Both the position numbers and the translations under genes were made by a program. Under the pieces are notes generated by a model. The model was not told the DNA's origin and searched no databases. It was given only the letters and a program-made list of their open reading frames with translations. Of a stretch of 64,000 nucleotides of DNA, positions 41,973-50,094 are shown one piece after another (the first letter of the stretch is position 1; each line of letters begins with the position of its first letter). The stretch covers positions 112,864-176,863 of the forward strand of contig CAYVHV010000001.1 in assembly GCA_964451305.1 (NCBI GenBank), given 5' to 3'. Origin of the DNA: SHLQ01 sp964451305 (lineage in GTDB: Bacteria > Actinomycetota > Acidimicrobiia > Acidimicrobiales > SHLQ01).

Positions 41973-42716
41973 TTAGACCCGGGTCGCTGTGATGAGTTGC
42001 GCGGCCCCGAGGGTGAGCTGTTCGTGGGTTGCATCGGTGAAGCCCACGGCCTCGAGCGACGCCAGCATCTCGTTACGGGGCGGCAGGTAGGCGAGCGAGC
42101 GAGGGAGATATCCGTAGGCCTCTTTGTTCGACAACAACCCGCCGATAAACGGCACGACCTTGCCGAAGTACAGTCCGTGTCCCGCTTTGGCGATCGGGTG
42201 ATCTGGTTCGCTGGCATCGAGTAGCGCAATACGTCCACCGGGGCGAGTGATCCGAGCGAGCTCGGCAAACACTTTGTCCAAGTCGACAAAGTTTCGGAGC
42301 GCAAAGCCACACGTGACACCATCGACCGACGCATCGGCAATCGGCAACGACATGCCATCTCCTTGAATCAGTGGCTCTGCGGTTCGTGCGGCATCGAGCA
42401 TGCCGAAGCTAAAGTCCGCGCCGACCGACGAGTAGCCCGCCTCGGCAAGCTCGCGACAGAAGTCGCCCGTGCCCGTCGCGAGATCAACGATCACCGCACC
42501 TTTCGCAAGTCTGAGGCTCTCGATCGCGATTCGCCGCCAGCGCACATCGAGGCGGAACGTCATGATGCGGTTCACCAAGTCGTAGCGAGGAGCGATCGTG
42601 TCGAACATGGCCTGTACCGCATCGCCCTTCTCCTCTCCGGTTGGCAACGGCTGATCCAACGAGGGCAGCGATGCGTCCGACAGGTGAGAAGTTGATGCTT
42701 CTGGTGAGTTGTTCAC
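41973..42716 (-). CDS. menG: Demethylmenaquinone methyltransferase
   Basis: 247 residues from GTG 42716. SAM-dependent C-methylation, the last step to menaquinone. UbiE/MenG signatures YDLVNRIMTFRLDVRWRR, VDLATGTGDFC and VTCGFALRNFVDLDKVF. The ORF can extend to 42821, but those extra residues are low-complexity and would abut the divergent gene. The GTG at 42716 directly follows GGAGGG, although the spacing is short. Confidence 0.9.
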   Translation of the reverse strand: MNNSPEASTSHLSDASLPSLDQPLPTGEEKGDAVQAMFDTIAPRYDLVNRIMTFRLDVRWRRIAIESLRLAKGAVIVDLATGTGDFCRELAEAGYSSVGADFSFGMLDAARTAEPLIQGDGMSLPIADASVDGVTCGFALRNFVDLDKVFAELARITRPGGRIALLDASEPDHPIAKAGHGLYFGKVVPFIGGLLSNKEAYGYLPRSLAYLPPRNEMLASLEAVGFTDATHEQLTLGAAQLITATRV

Positions 42717-42809
42717 GCCCTCCACGGTAGATGGGTGTGATCCCGATGGTTGGCTCCTTTGGTGGTGAACTGCGTCTCGGCTCTTCGAACGACTGTCATC
42801 GTGCGACGA

Positions 42810-42815
42810 TAGGAT
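42810..42815 (+). promoter_or_regulatory. Candidate -10 box of the gene at 42823
   Basis: TAGGAT ends 7 nt before the GTG start; leaderless arrangement. Confidence 0.4.
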
Positions 42816-42822
42816 TTTCATC

Positions 42823-43365
42823 GTGGCTAAAACCTATGACGGAAGCGACGAGCTCGATGCTGAAGTCGCTGATATGGCGCGGCGGGCAGCACAGGCAGCA
42901 TCCGATCGGCGGAAACGTATTCGAGAGACCGGCAGCGGGCTCACCGCAGACGACGTCGATGCTGACGCGCTGGCGCTTCTCGATACACAGCTCGAAGATC
43001 TCGCGACGTGGAGCCCAGGCTTTGCCGGAGCCATGTTATTCCGGGGACCTGAGGTGCTCCCTCTCGTCAGCCTCATCACCTCGGGTGAACGGGAAGCAAT
43101 GCGGCGGGCGCTCATGCATATCGCGGCATCGATACGCGCCGAGATGGAGCTCATCGAACGGGACGCCGTAGGTGGTTTCGTCGACTCGATCACGTCCACG
43201 ACCCGTGGAGCGCACATTGCAATCGTGATGGACGACGACATCTTGGTCGTGGCGCTCGAGGGGCGCCCGGCATTGGTTGCTGACGCGTGGAAAGTCATCG
43301 CCGAGCGCAAGGCCGACATCTCCGCTGCCGCTGCAGCGCTATTTAACGAATCGTCAGACGCCTAG
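42823..43365 (+). CDS. Hypothetical protein
   Basis: 180 residues, GTG start. Acidic helical N-terminus (about 1-65), then an alpha/beta part with GAMLFRGPEVLPLVSL, GGFVDSITSTTRGAHIAIVMDDDILVVAL. The last part, two strands around a short loop, is reminiscent of Roadblock/LC7-type domains, but this is only an impression. Divergent from menG. Confidence 0.6.
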   Translation: MAKTYDGSDELDAEVADMARRAAQAASDRRKRIRETGSGLTADDVDADALALLDTQLEDLATWSPGFAGAMLFRGPEVLPLVSLITSGEREAMRRALMHIAASIRAEMELIERDAVGGFVDSITSTTRGAHIAIVMDDDILVVALEGRPALVADAWKVIAERKADISAAAAALFNESSDA

Positions 43366-43383
43366 CCTGACGGTGACGAGCGG

Positions 43384-44298
43384 TTAGGAATCGCGTCGCT
43401 TGCGCATTTCCTTCGCGTGCCGTTCGAGCGTTTGCTTCTGCTGCTTGCTCAAGCTGTCCATACCGTGCTCGCTCACCTGATCGAGGAGCGCATCGATCTC
43501 CGCCTCGGAGGCCCGCGTCGGTGCCGGTACCGACTGGAGGTGCCCGGCACCCTTTGCTTTCTTTCCCCGGCGCGAGCGTTTGGTCTTTGTTGCCTTCGGC
43601 GGGGAAGGAGCACCTTGACCAGTCATCGAATTTGGTAGAGCGACCGTCGGGATCCACTCGACCCCGGAGAAGCCGAGCGAGCGGGTCATGATCAAACCGA
43701 TCGCAGCTGTCGAAAGCAACATCACGATCGCGGGCAGGCTTCCAGCGGTGAGGAAGGTCAGCAACTGAACGACGAAGAAGAACGCGATAAGCGCCCAGAA
43801 CGGAATGTTGAAGAACGAGCGAGCTTGCGGGTTTGCTGCAGCAAACCCACAGGCAATGCCGAGGAACGGAAGCGACAGGCCGAGGTTCACGATGTTGAGG
43901 CCCGTCAGTACGCCGGTCAAGACGCCGAGGATCGCTGGGACCAAGATGATCGTGGCGACGAGGCTCGTGAACGCTCGACGTCCGAGGAGCGCTTCGAACT
44001 GGTTGCCGATCATGTAGAAGAACAAGAGCCCGAGTAGCGCCCAGAGAAACTGTGAGTCCGGCGGGATTGGGTACGTGGCGAATCGCCACACCTGGCCGCC
44101 GGTGAGTGCACTACGGCTAAGCGTGAGCCAACCCGTAATGGCACCGCTACCGCCTTCGACGACTCTCAGCAAGATGCCGATGACGCCGAGTCCGGTGATG
44201 AACGTGGTCGTGTTGACCGCGACCGATCCAAGGGTGAACCACGGGTCACCCCCGGGTCCACGAGAGAACGGGCTCTGGAAGGAATAACGATCAGCCAT
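43384..44298 (-). CDS. Rhomboid-like membrane protein, probably not a protease
   Basis: 304 residues with six or seven helices between about 25 and 210. Topology and the GGQVWRFATYPIPP and FYMIGNQFEALLG segments match the rhomboid/derlin fold, but the catalytic GxSG and His are not present (NLGLSLPFLG stands near that place). A basic linker (TKTKRSRRGKKAKG) leads to a C-terminal segment EAEIDALLDQVSEHGMDSLS like the DUF6576 tail of rhomboid proteins. It lies 8 bp after rlmN, so is in one operon with mshD and rlmN. Confidence 0.75.
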   Translation of the reverse strand: MADRYSFQSPFSRGPGGDPWFTLGSVAVNTTTFITGLGVIGILLRVVEGGSGAITGWLTLSRSALTGGQVWRFATYPIPPDSQFLWALLGLLFFYMIGNQFEALLGRRAFTSLVATIILVPAILGVLTGVLTGLNIVNLGLSLPFLGIACGFAAANPQARSFFNIPFWALIAFFFVVQLLTFLTAGSLPAIVMLLSTAAIGLIMTRSLGFSGVEWIPTVALPNSMTGQGAPSPPKATKTKRSRRGKKAKGAGHLQSVPAPTRASEAEIDALLDQVSEHGMDSLSKQQKQTLERHAKEMRKRRDS

Positions 44299-44309
44299 CA
44301 CCTATAAGG

Positions 44310-45407
44310 CTAGTCGACTAAATCGCTTCCGCCCTGATCCCTTCGCCTCGGTGCCGCAACCGATGTCGAGACAGCCCCGCCGCCGGTTTTCTTTGCTTGG
44401 CTCGCCCGAAGCTGACCACAGGCCGCATCGATGTCGGTTCCGCGGTTCCGTCGGATGGTCGCGTTGGTATTTCTCTCGAGCAACCACTTCTGAAACCGGG
44501 TGACTCCGGCAGCATCGGTGCCGACGGTGAGATACCCCGGAGTTGGGTTGAGCGGGATCAGGTTGACGTGCGCTCGCAGCTCTCGACAGAGATCGGCCAA
44601 CGCAATCGCTTGCTCTTCGGTGTCGTTCACCCCTGCGATCAGTGCCCATTCGAAGCTGAGCCGACGCCCCGATGCCGCAACATAGCCCTGGCATGCCTCG
44701 GCCAGCATGTCGATCGGGTAGCGAGAGTTGATCGGGACGAGTTCGGTGCGGAGCTCATCGGTCGCTGCATGCAACGACACGGCAAGGCTGACCGGAAGGT
44801 CTTCCTCGGCCATCCGTTTGATGCCCGGGACCAAACCAACGGTGCTCATCGTGATGTGACGAGCAGATAATCCGAGGTCGCCGTGGATTCGACGGACCGC
44901 GCCCCACACCGCGTCGTAGTTGGCCAGTGGCTCGCCCATTCCCATGAAGACCACGTTGGAAAGGCGCCTCGGAAGTGCCGCAGTTCGGGCGCGGATGACC
45001 TGCTCGACAATCTCGCCGGTCGTCAGATGGCGACGAAACCCCTCTTGTCCGGTCGCGCAGAAGCCGCAGGCCATCGCACAACCCGCTTGGCTGCTGACAC
45101 ATACCGTCGAACGATCGGTGTAGTGCATGAGGACCGTTTCGACCGCGTCGCCATCGTCGAGGCCCCACAACCACTTGTGTGTTTCTCCGCCCTCGCTGAC
45201 CGAGACCGTTCGGTCGTGGAGCGCAGGCGGCAGCAGGGATGCAAGATCTGAGCGCAGAGCTTTCGGTAGCGTCGAGATCTCTTCGATCGGCAGGCCCTCG
45301 TCGTACAGGCCTTTCCACAGTTGATCGACCCGATAGGACGGGTGCTCCGACAAGAGGTCGGCGAGTTCGTCTCGGTTTGGCTGGTAGCGCGTGTCGCTGG
45401 TGATCAT
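44310..45407 (-). CDS. rlmN: Dual-specificity 23S rRNA/tRNA C2-methyladenosine methyltransferase
   Basis: 365 residues. Radical-SAM methyltransferase acting on A2503 of 23S rRNA. The cluster motif is CAMACGFCATG, with FMGMGEPLANYD, STVGLVPGI, SLHAATDELR and the C-terminal Cys in DIDAACGQLR. Its ATG overlaps the mshD stop (ATGA). The tail after about residue 335 is basic and low-complexity. Confidence 0.95.
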   Translation of the reverse strand: MITSDTRYQPNRDELADLLSEHPSYRVDQLWKGLYDEGLPIEEISTLPKALRSDLASLLPPALHDRTVSVSEGGETHKWLWGLDDGDAVETVLMHYTDRSTVCVSSQAGCAMACGFCATGQEGFRRHLTTGEIVEQVIRARTAALPRRLSNVVFMGMGEPLANYDAVWGAVRRIHGDLGLSARHITMSTVGLVPGIKRMAEEDLPVSLAVSLHAATDELRTELVPINSRYPIDMLAEACQGYVAASGRRLSFEWALIAGVNDTEEQAIALADLCRELRAHVNLIPLNPTPGYLTVGTDAAGVTRFQKWLLERNTNATIRRNRGTDIDAACGQLRASQAKKTGGGAVSTSVAAPRRRDQGGSDLVD

Positions 45408-46165
45408 GCGCCCTGCTCAGGTCGGGTCCAGAGCGTGTCCTCGCGGCCGACGGTGAAACCGAGCTTCTCGTACGTTGCGACCGCGGCTTCATTATCCGAC
45501 TCGACATAGAGGATGGCTGTGGTGATGCCGAGGCCAGCGAGATGGTCGAGCCCGGCGAGGGTCATCCCCTTACCCAACCCACGTCCATGGAACGGCACGT
45601 CGACCGCAATGACATAGATCTCTCCGGCACGACCAGATGCCAGGTCGTCGGTTTCGTGAACTCTTGTCCAGCAGAACCCGGCGAGGGCACCGTCGATCCG
45701 GTGGAGGCGGAAACCCTCGGGATCGAACCACGGCTCAGTCATGGTCCGACGAACCGCATCGACGGTCAGGCCCGATTGCTCGGGGTGCCACGAGAACGCA
45801 CGGTTGTTGACGGCAACGAAATCGTCTAGATCGGCTTCGGTGAAGCCGGTCGTTTCCACCGAGCTCTTGGCGGTCGGGAGTGGAGACATCATCTTCAGCA
45901 ACGTCCGGTTGGACGTCAGCCCGGCCGATTGAAGATGCGCTCGACGTTCGGGGGTGGTGCCGTGAACCCACAGGGGAGCGTCCACCCCAGCGTTTTCGGC
46001 GAGTGCGAGCGCATCGGTGAACGTCGTCAGGGATTCCTCTGGCGTGAACGTGAGGTGCACGACAGATGAGTCGTCGGGTCGGCGTTCTACAACAAATTCC
46101 ACACCGCACAGGCTATTGCTGTGGGCGAGCAAACAAGTCGTCCGATCTCGATTAACACCTTTCAT
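45404..46165 (-). CDS. mshD: Mycothiol synthase
   Basis: 253 residues. Acetylates Cys-GlcN-Ins to mycothiol. The C-terminal GNAT domain has the family signature NNRAFSWHPEQSG, then GEIYVIAVDVPFHGRGLGKG and LYVESDNEAAVATYEKLGF. The N-terminal half is a reduced GNAT-like domain (full MshD is about 300 residues). The start may be the internal GTG at 46102 rather than ATG 46165. Its presence shows that the organism makes mycothiol, and fits the RsrA-type redox anti-sigma gene at 54096. Confidence 0.9.
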   Translation of the reverse strand: MKGVNRDRTTCLLAHSNSLCGVEFVVERRPDDSSVVHLTFTPEESLTTFTDALALAENAGVDAPLWVHGTTPERRAHLQSAGLTSNRTLLKMMSPLPTAKSSVETTGFTEADLDDFVAVNNRAFSWHPEQSGLTVDAVRRTMTEPWFDPEGFRLHRIDGALAGFCWTRVHETDDLASGRAGEIYVIAVDVPFHGRGLGKGMTLAGLDHLAGLGITTAILYVESDNEAAVATYEKLGFTVGREDTLWTRPEQGA

Positions 46166-46295
46166 CAGAGGCTGCTAATTTTTGGGTGACGTCGGGCGAG
46201 GTTCCACCACTTCGACGGCGTTCTGAAGCGACAGAGGATGGGTCCGCCTCCAACCTGTGTCGCCAAAAGAGCGGACGCTCAGCGTCCGCTCTTTT
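46166..46295 (+). ncRNA. Candidate structured small RNA ending in an intrinsic terminator
   Basis: No ORF. GCGACA (46228-46233) pairs with TGTCGC (46258-46263), enclosing GAGG / CCTC. Directly downstream is a 10-bp terminator stem followed by TTTT. The next gene has its own -10 box at 46309, so the terminator is not needed by any known upstream gene on this strand. Limits are approximate: only the 3' end is fixed. Confidence 0.4.
46265..46295. terminator. Strong intrinsic terminator, possibly bidirectional
   Basis: GAGCGGACGC-TCA-GCGTCCGCTC, a perfect 10-bp stem with a 3-nt loop, flanked by AAAA and TTTT so that a T-run follows on either strand. It lies between the divergent mshD and the small gene at 46321. 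Confidence 0.85.
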
Positions 46296-46308
46296 GCATT
46301 TTTCGGCC

Positions 46309-46314
46309 TAGCTT
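46309..46314 (+). promoter_or_regulatory. Candidate -10 box of the hisC operon
   Basis: TAGCTT ends 6 nt before the ATG at 46321. Its -35 region would lie inside the terminator hairpin. Confidence 0.4.
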
Positions 46315-46320
46315 TGGCTC

Positions 46321-46512
46321 ATGGATTCTGACCTGGCTGAACTCTCGAGTGTGGCAACTCAAATCGACGAGCTTGCTGAACGCATCGTGGCCGTCGCCCA
46401 GAAGCATCAAGGCGGCGACCGCGACGACATTGCTATCCGTCTGTTCGAGGTGGAACGCTCGCTTCACGGCGCGAGCCGCAATCTCGCCAGCGCGGTGAGG
46501 ACGTACCGATGA
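46321..46512 (+). CDS. Small protein coupled to hisC
   Basis: 63 residues, helical and charged (MDSDLAELSSVATQIDEL), no membrane segment. Its stop overlaps the hisC ATG (ATGA), and a TAGCTT box stands 6 nt before its start, so it heads the hisC transcript. I do not recognise it. It may be a small protein that affects hisC translation, or simply a short conserved gene. Confidence 0.6.
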   Translation: MDSDLAELSSVATQIDELAERIVAVAQKHQGGDRDDIAIRLFEVERSLHGASRNLASAVRTYR

Positions 46513-47585
46513 CCGAAAAGCCAGAAGTTCGTGCCGACCTCGCGCTCCGCCCGGGTTACCACTCGCCACAGATCGATGTCGACGTGCGCCTCAATACCAA
46601 TGAGGCACCGACCGCGCTCCCCGCCGAGTTCGATGCGGCGCTCGCGGCTGCCCTGCCCACTATTGCGTGGAACCGTTACCCCGATCGCGCCGCCACGGCG
46701 CTACGCCAAAAGCTCGCCGCCCGATATGACCGCACGGCCGAAGAGATCTTTGTCGCGAACGGGTCGAACGAAGTGTTGCAGACCGTGATGCTGACCTTCG
46801 GAGGCGCCGGCCGAACTGCCGCGATCTTCGAGCCGACCTATGCCATGCACGGCCAGATCTCCAAGACCACCGCTACCACCGTGGCCGAGGGAAGCCGAGC
46901 CGCCGACTTTTCGCTCGACCTCGACGAAGTTCGCCGCGTCGTCGACGAGAGTCACCCGCACGTCGTCTTCATCTGCTCACCGAACAACCCGACCGGTGTC
47001 GTCGATCCGGCAGACACTGTCGATGAGGTGCTAGAGATCATGGCGGGCACGAACGGTCTGCTCGTCGTCGACGAGGCGTACGGGCAGTTCTCCGAAACCT
47101 CGGCGGTCGACAAGGTCGCCGAAGACGTCCCGCTCGTCGTGAGCCGCACGTTTTCAAAGACGTGGTCGATGGCCGCTGCCCGGCTGGGCTATCTCATCGG
47201 CCCTCGTTGGATTGTCGCTGAGCTCGAAAAGGTTGTGCTTCCGTATCACCTCGACTCGTTCAAGCAGCTGGCTGGTGCGGTCGCGCTCGACTTTGGAGAC
47301 GCTATGGACGGGCAGGTCAACCTCATCGTCTCCGAACGAGAGCGCGTCATGGCGGCCATGGCCGACATGGACGTCCAGCTCTGGCCGAGCGGCGCGAACT
47401 TCTTCCTCTTTCGAGCGAACGAGGTGAGCGGCGACGAACTCTGGCAACGCCTCATCGACCGTTCGGTGCTCGTTCGAAACACGGCGAACTGGCCACGGCT
47501 GGACAACTGTCTGCGAGTCACGATCGGAACCCCCGGCGAGAACGATGCTTTCCTCGCAGCGCTCGCCGACGCCCTGTCGGCATAG
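46509..47585 (+). CDS. hisC: Histidinol-phosphate aminotransferase
   Basis: 358 residues, PLP fold type I. Transaminates imidazole-acetol phosphate to histidinol phosphate. NTNEAPTALP near the N-terminus, ANGSNEVLQT, CSPNNPTG, VVDEAYGQF, and the PLP Lys in SRTFSKTWSMAAARLGY, with the C-terminal Arg in NCLRVTIGTP. Coupled to the small gene upstream. hisB follows after 40 bp with its own -10 box. Confidence 0.95.
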   Translation: MTEKPEVRADLALRPGYHSPQIDVDVRLNTNEAPTALPAEFDAALAAALPTIAWNRYPDRAATALRQKLAARYDRTAEEIFVANGSNEVLQTVMLTFGGAGRTAAIFEPTYAMHGQISKTTATTVAEGSRAADFSLDLDEVRRVVDESHPHVVFICSPNNPTGVVDPADTVDEVLEIMAGTNGLLVVDEAYGQFSETSAVDKVAEDVPLVVSRTFSKTWSMAAARLGYLIGPRWIVAELEKVVLPYHLDSFKQLAGAVALDFGDAMDGQVNLIVSERERVMAAMADMDVQLWPSGANFFLFRANEVSGDELWQRLIDRSVLVRNTANWPRLDNCLRVTIGTPGENDAFLAALADALSA

Positions 47586-47613
47586 ATATACCGGCGTCGC
47601 TGGTTCCGCAGCG

Positions 47614-47619
47614 TAGAAT
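47614..47619 (+). promoter_or_regulatory. Candidate -10 box of hisB
   Basis: TAGAAT ends 6 nt before the hisB ATG at 47626; no ribosome binding site between. Confidence 0.45.
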
Positions 47620-47625
47620 GGACGG

Positions 47626-48213
47626 ATGCGTTCAGCTTCAGCGTCACGTGACACCAAGGAAACCCAGATCAAGATCGAGCTAACCCTCGACGGTTCGGGC
47701 AAGACCGATAACGAGACCGGGTTGCCGTTCTTCGATCACATGCTCGATCAACTTGGGCGCCACGGCGGATTCGATCTTTCGGTACATACGAAGGGCGACC
47801 TCGAGATCGACTCGCACCACACGATCGAAGACACCGGGATCTTGCTCGGTAGCGTGTTCAAAGAAGCGCTCGGCGACAAGGTCGGCGTACGCCGGTTTGC
47901 CTCAAACTCGGTGCCACTCGATGAAGCCCTTATCGATACCGCTCTCGATCTTTCCGGCCGCCCGTTCCTGCACTACGACGTCGAGTTTCCCGGCGAGGTC
48001 ATCTATGGCCAGCCACCATTCGACCCGCAGCTCTCCGAAGAATTCTGGCGGGCCTTCGTCACGTCCGCTGGCATCACGATGCACATCGTGTCGGCCCGCG
48101 GCGTGAACTCGCATCACCTGGTCGAAGCGACATTCAAAGGCGTAGCACGCGCACTGCGCGACGCCATCGAGATCACCGGCGGTGGACTCCCATCCACCAA
48201 GGGATTGCTTTAA
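47626..48213 (+). CDS. hisB: Imidazoleglycerol-phosphate dehydratase
   Basis: 195 residues, the monofunctional form. The Mn-binding His clusters are LPFFDHMLDQLGRHG, DSHHTIEDTGI and NSHHLVEATFKG. No phosphatase domain is fused, so a separate histidinol-phosphate phosphatase is needed. Convergent with hisF. Confidence 0.96.
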   Translation: MRSASASRDTKETQIKIELTLDGSGKTDNETGLPFFDHMLDQLGRHGGFDLSVHTKGDLEIDSHHTIEDTGILLGSVFKEALGDKVGVRRFASNSVPLDEALIDTALDLSGRPFLHYDVEFPGEVIYGQPPFDPQLSEEFWRAFVTSAGITMHIVSARGVNSHHLVEATFKGVARALRDAIEITGGGLPSTKGLL

Positions 48214-48232
48214 GGCAACGAGACGTCTGGCG

Positions 48233-49015
48233 CTAGCTCGTAAGCCGCACCGGCACACCGTCAGCGGCCATGGCTTTCTTGATTTCATCGATCGTGTAAT
48301 CGCCGTAGTGCACCATCGACGCGACCAATGCTGCGTCGGCGCCGCCGGTAGTGACCGCCTCGGTGAGGTGCGATGGCTTGCCGCCGCCACCTGACGCGAT
48401 AACGGGTATGGAGACCGCATCGGCCACCATCCGCGTGAGGTCGAGCTCGTAACCATCGCGCACACCGTCGGTATCGATGGCGTTCAAACAGATCTCGCCC
48501 GCACCGCGCGCTTCGGCTTCGCGGACCCACTCCAGTGCATCGCGTCCGGTTGGAGTGCGCCCACCTTGAATGACGACTTCGTATCCGGACGGAATCTCGA
48601 TCGTCTTCTCGACCTTCTTCGCGTCGACGCCGAGGACGATGCACTGTGAACCAAAGGCCTCGGCTCCTTCGGTGAGTAGCTCGGGGTTGCGCACGGCGGG
48701 GGAGTTGAGGCTGACCTTCTCGGCGCCGGCGAGCAACACCGACCGCATCGTGTCGAGCGAATCGATTCCGCCACCGACCGAGAACGGAATGGTGATCGAT
48801 TCGGCGACGTCGGAAACAACATCGAGGAAGAGGTTTCGGTCCTCAGCCGATGCGGTGATGTCGTAGAACACCAACTCGTCGACACCTTGCTCGTCGTAAC
48901 GAACCGCATATTCGACCGGGTCGCCCAAATCTACGTTGCCTTCGAACTTGACGCCCTTGGTTACCTGCCCTCGGCGGACGTCGAGGCAGACGATGACTCG
49001 CTTGAGAAGTGCCAT
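48233..49015 (-). CDS. hisF: Imidazole glycerol phosphate synthase, cyclase subunit
   Basis: 260 residues, TIM barrel. Catalytic Asp in VCLDVRRG and Asp in VLGVDAKK; the phosphate sites are SVGGGI and ASGGGG. Works with HisH, whose gene ends 2 bp upstream. The spacing and matched strand indicate one transcript. Confidence 0.95.
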   Translation of the reverse strand: MALLKRVIVCLDVRRGQVTKGVKFEGNVDLGDPVEYAVRYDEQGVDELVFYDITASAEDRNLFLDVVSDVAESITIPFSVGGGIDSLDTMRSVLLAGAEKVSLNSPAVRNPELLTEGAEAFGSQCIVLGVDAKKVEKTIEIPSGYEVVIQGGRTPTGRDALEWVREAEARGAGEICLNAIDTDGVRDGYELDLTRMVADAVSIPVIASGGGGKPSHLTEAVTTGGADAALVASMVHYGDYTIDEIKKAMAADGVPVRLTS

Positions 49016-49017
49016 TG

Positions 49018-49647
49018 TTATTCGGTCTCCAAGAAGTTCGACAAGATCTTCATACCCACGGGTCCGCTTTTTTCGGGGTGGAATTGCAGCGCGACGAGGT
49101 TGTCCTTGCGCACGCCGACAGCGAACGGGTGGCCGTGGTCGGTGGATGCAATCACATCGACCGATGGGTCCGGGTCGCAGTAGTAGCTGTGCACGAAATA
49201 GCAGGCGCTATCGGCTGCCTCGCCGAGGTCCTTGCCGAGCGGCTCGCCGTCGACGAAGGTCACGGGATTCCAACCCATGTGCGGAACTTTCAGCGACGGG
49301 TCGTCGAGGTCGAATCGGCGAACCCGGCCCGGGAGCAGGCCAAGGCAGTCGACCCCACCATCTTCTTCGGTGTGATCGAACAGAAGCTGCATACCAACGC
49401 AGATGCCAAAGACCGGCTTTCCCGACTCCACAGCCTCGTGGAGGGCAACGTCGAGTCCGCGCTCACGAATGACGTTCATGCACGTTGCCGCCGCTCCCAC
49501 TCCGGGGAAGATGACGTGATCAGCATTTCGGATCGTGTCGTGGTCGTAGGTGATCTCGGCGTCAAAGCCGAGTCTGCGAACAGCATTTGCGACCGATGTG
49601 ACGTTTCCGGCGTTGTAGTCGAGGATTGCGACAGCCATATTTGCCAT
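49018..49647 (-). CDS. hisH: Imidazole glycerol phosphate synthase, glutaminase subunit
   Basis: 209 residues. Class I glutamine amidotransferase: the Cys nucleophile in GICVGMQLLF, and His/Glu in ALQFHPEKSG. Supplies ammonia to HisF. The start is ATG 49647 (MANMAVAILDYNAGN) or 49638; the much longer frame to 49971 overlaps the divergent GroES-like gene and is not credible. Confidence 0.95.
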   Translation of the reverse strand: MANMAVAILDYNAGNVTSVANAVRRLGFDAEITYDHDTIRNADHVIFPGVGAAATCMNVIRERGLDVALHEAVESGKPVFGICVGMQLLFDHTEEDGGVDCLGLLPGRVRRFDLDDPSLKVPHMGWNPVTFVDGEPLGKDLGEAADSACYFVHSYYCDPDPSVDVIASTDHGHPFAVGVRKDNLVALQFHPEKSGPVGMKILSNFLETE

Positions 49648-49686
49648 CGTCGCAGGTTTCGAATCGATTTCCTCCCCCGATCTCTT

Positions 49687-49710
49687 CGGGGGCGTCACCA
49701 AACGCCCTCG
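49687..49710 (+). promoter_or_regulatory. Hairpin upstream of the GroES-like gene
   Basis: CGGGGGCGT and ACGCCCTCG form a 9-bp stem with one G-U around CACCAA, between divergent hisH and the GroES-like gene. The -10-like box follows 4 nt later. Confidence 0.4.
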
Positions 49711-49714
49711 GCAG

Positions 49715-49720
49715 TAGCCT
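49715..49720 (+). promoter_or_regulatory. Candidate -10 box of the GroES-like gene
   Basis: TAGCCT ends 6 nt before the GTG at 49727; leaderless arrangement. Confidence 0.4.
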
Positions 49721-49726
49721 GTCGAG

Positions 49727-50092
49727 GTGGCTGAAACATCTGCTGACTCCGGGTTCTCAACGTCGAACAAAGACGGTGAACGCCTTCCTATCAAGATGCT
49801 CAACGATCGGATTCTGGTCGGGACGGGCGATGAGGAGGGAGAGCGCCGGTCGACCGGCGGGATCCTCATCCCAGCAACGGCACAAGTCGGCAAACGCTTG
49901 GCCTGGGCGGAGATCGTCGCTGCGGGTCCTAACGTTCGGAACATGGAGATTGGTGATCGCGTGCTGTTCAACCCCGATGACCGATACGAGGTCGAAGTGG
50001 GTGGCGCCGATTACATCATCTTGCGCGAACGAGATGTCCACGCCGTCGCCGCCGAACGCCTCGAAGAGGGTTCCACGGGGTTGTACCTCTAA
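49727..50092 (+). CDS. GroES-family co-chaperone-like protein
   Basis: 121 residues. Cpn10 fold: PIKMLNDRILV, RRSTGGILIPATAQ and a C-terminal DYIILRERDVHAVAAE. It has an N-terminal extension of about 20 residues and an altered mobile loop, so it belongs to a diverged actinobacterial GroES-like group not encoded with GroEL. No groEL is in the window. Two bases separate it from trpE, so it may lead the trp transcript. Confidence 0.82.
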   Translation: MAETSADSGFSTSNKDGERLPIKMLNDRILVGTGDEEGERRSTGGILIPATAQVGKRLAWAEIVAAGPNVRNMEIGDRVLFNPDDRYEVEVGGADYIILRERDVHAVAAERLEEGSTGLYL

Positions 50093-50094
50093 CC

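Noticed and set aside
40943..42358. 471-residue minus-strand frame covering menA and part of menG
   Set aside because: Shadow frame opposite menA; menG in the correct frame is certain.
46166..46268. tRNA or SRP RNA upstream of hisC
   Set aside because: No cloverleaf or GGTTCRA arm and no SRP-type GNAR tetraloop region could be found.
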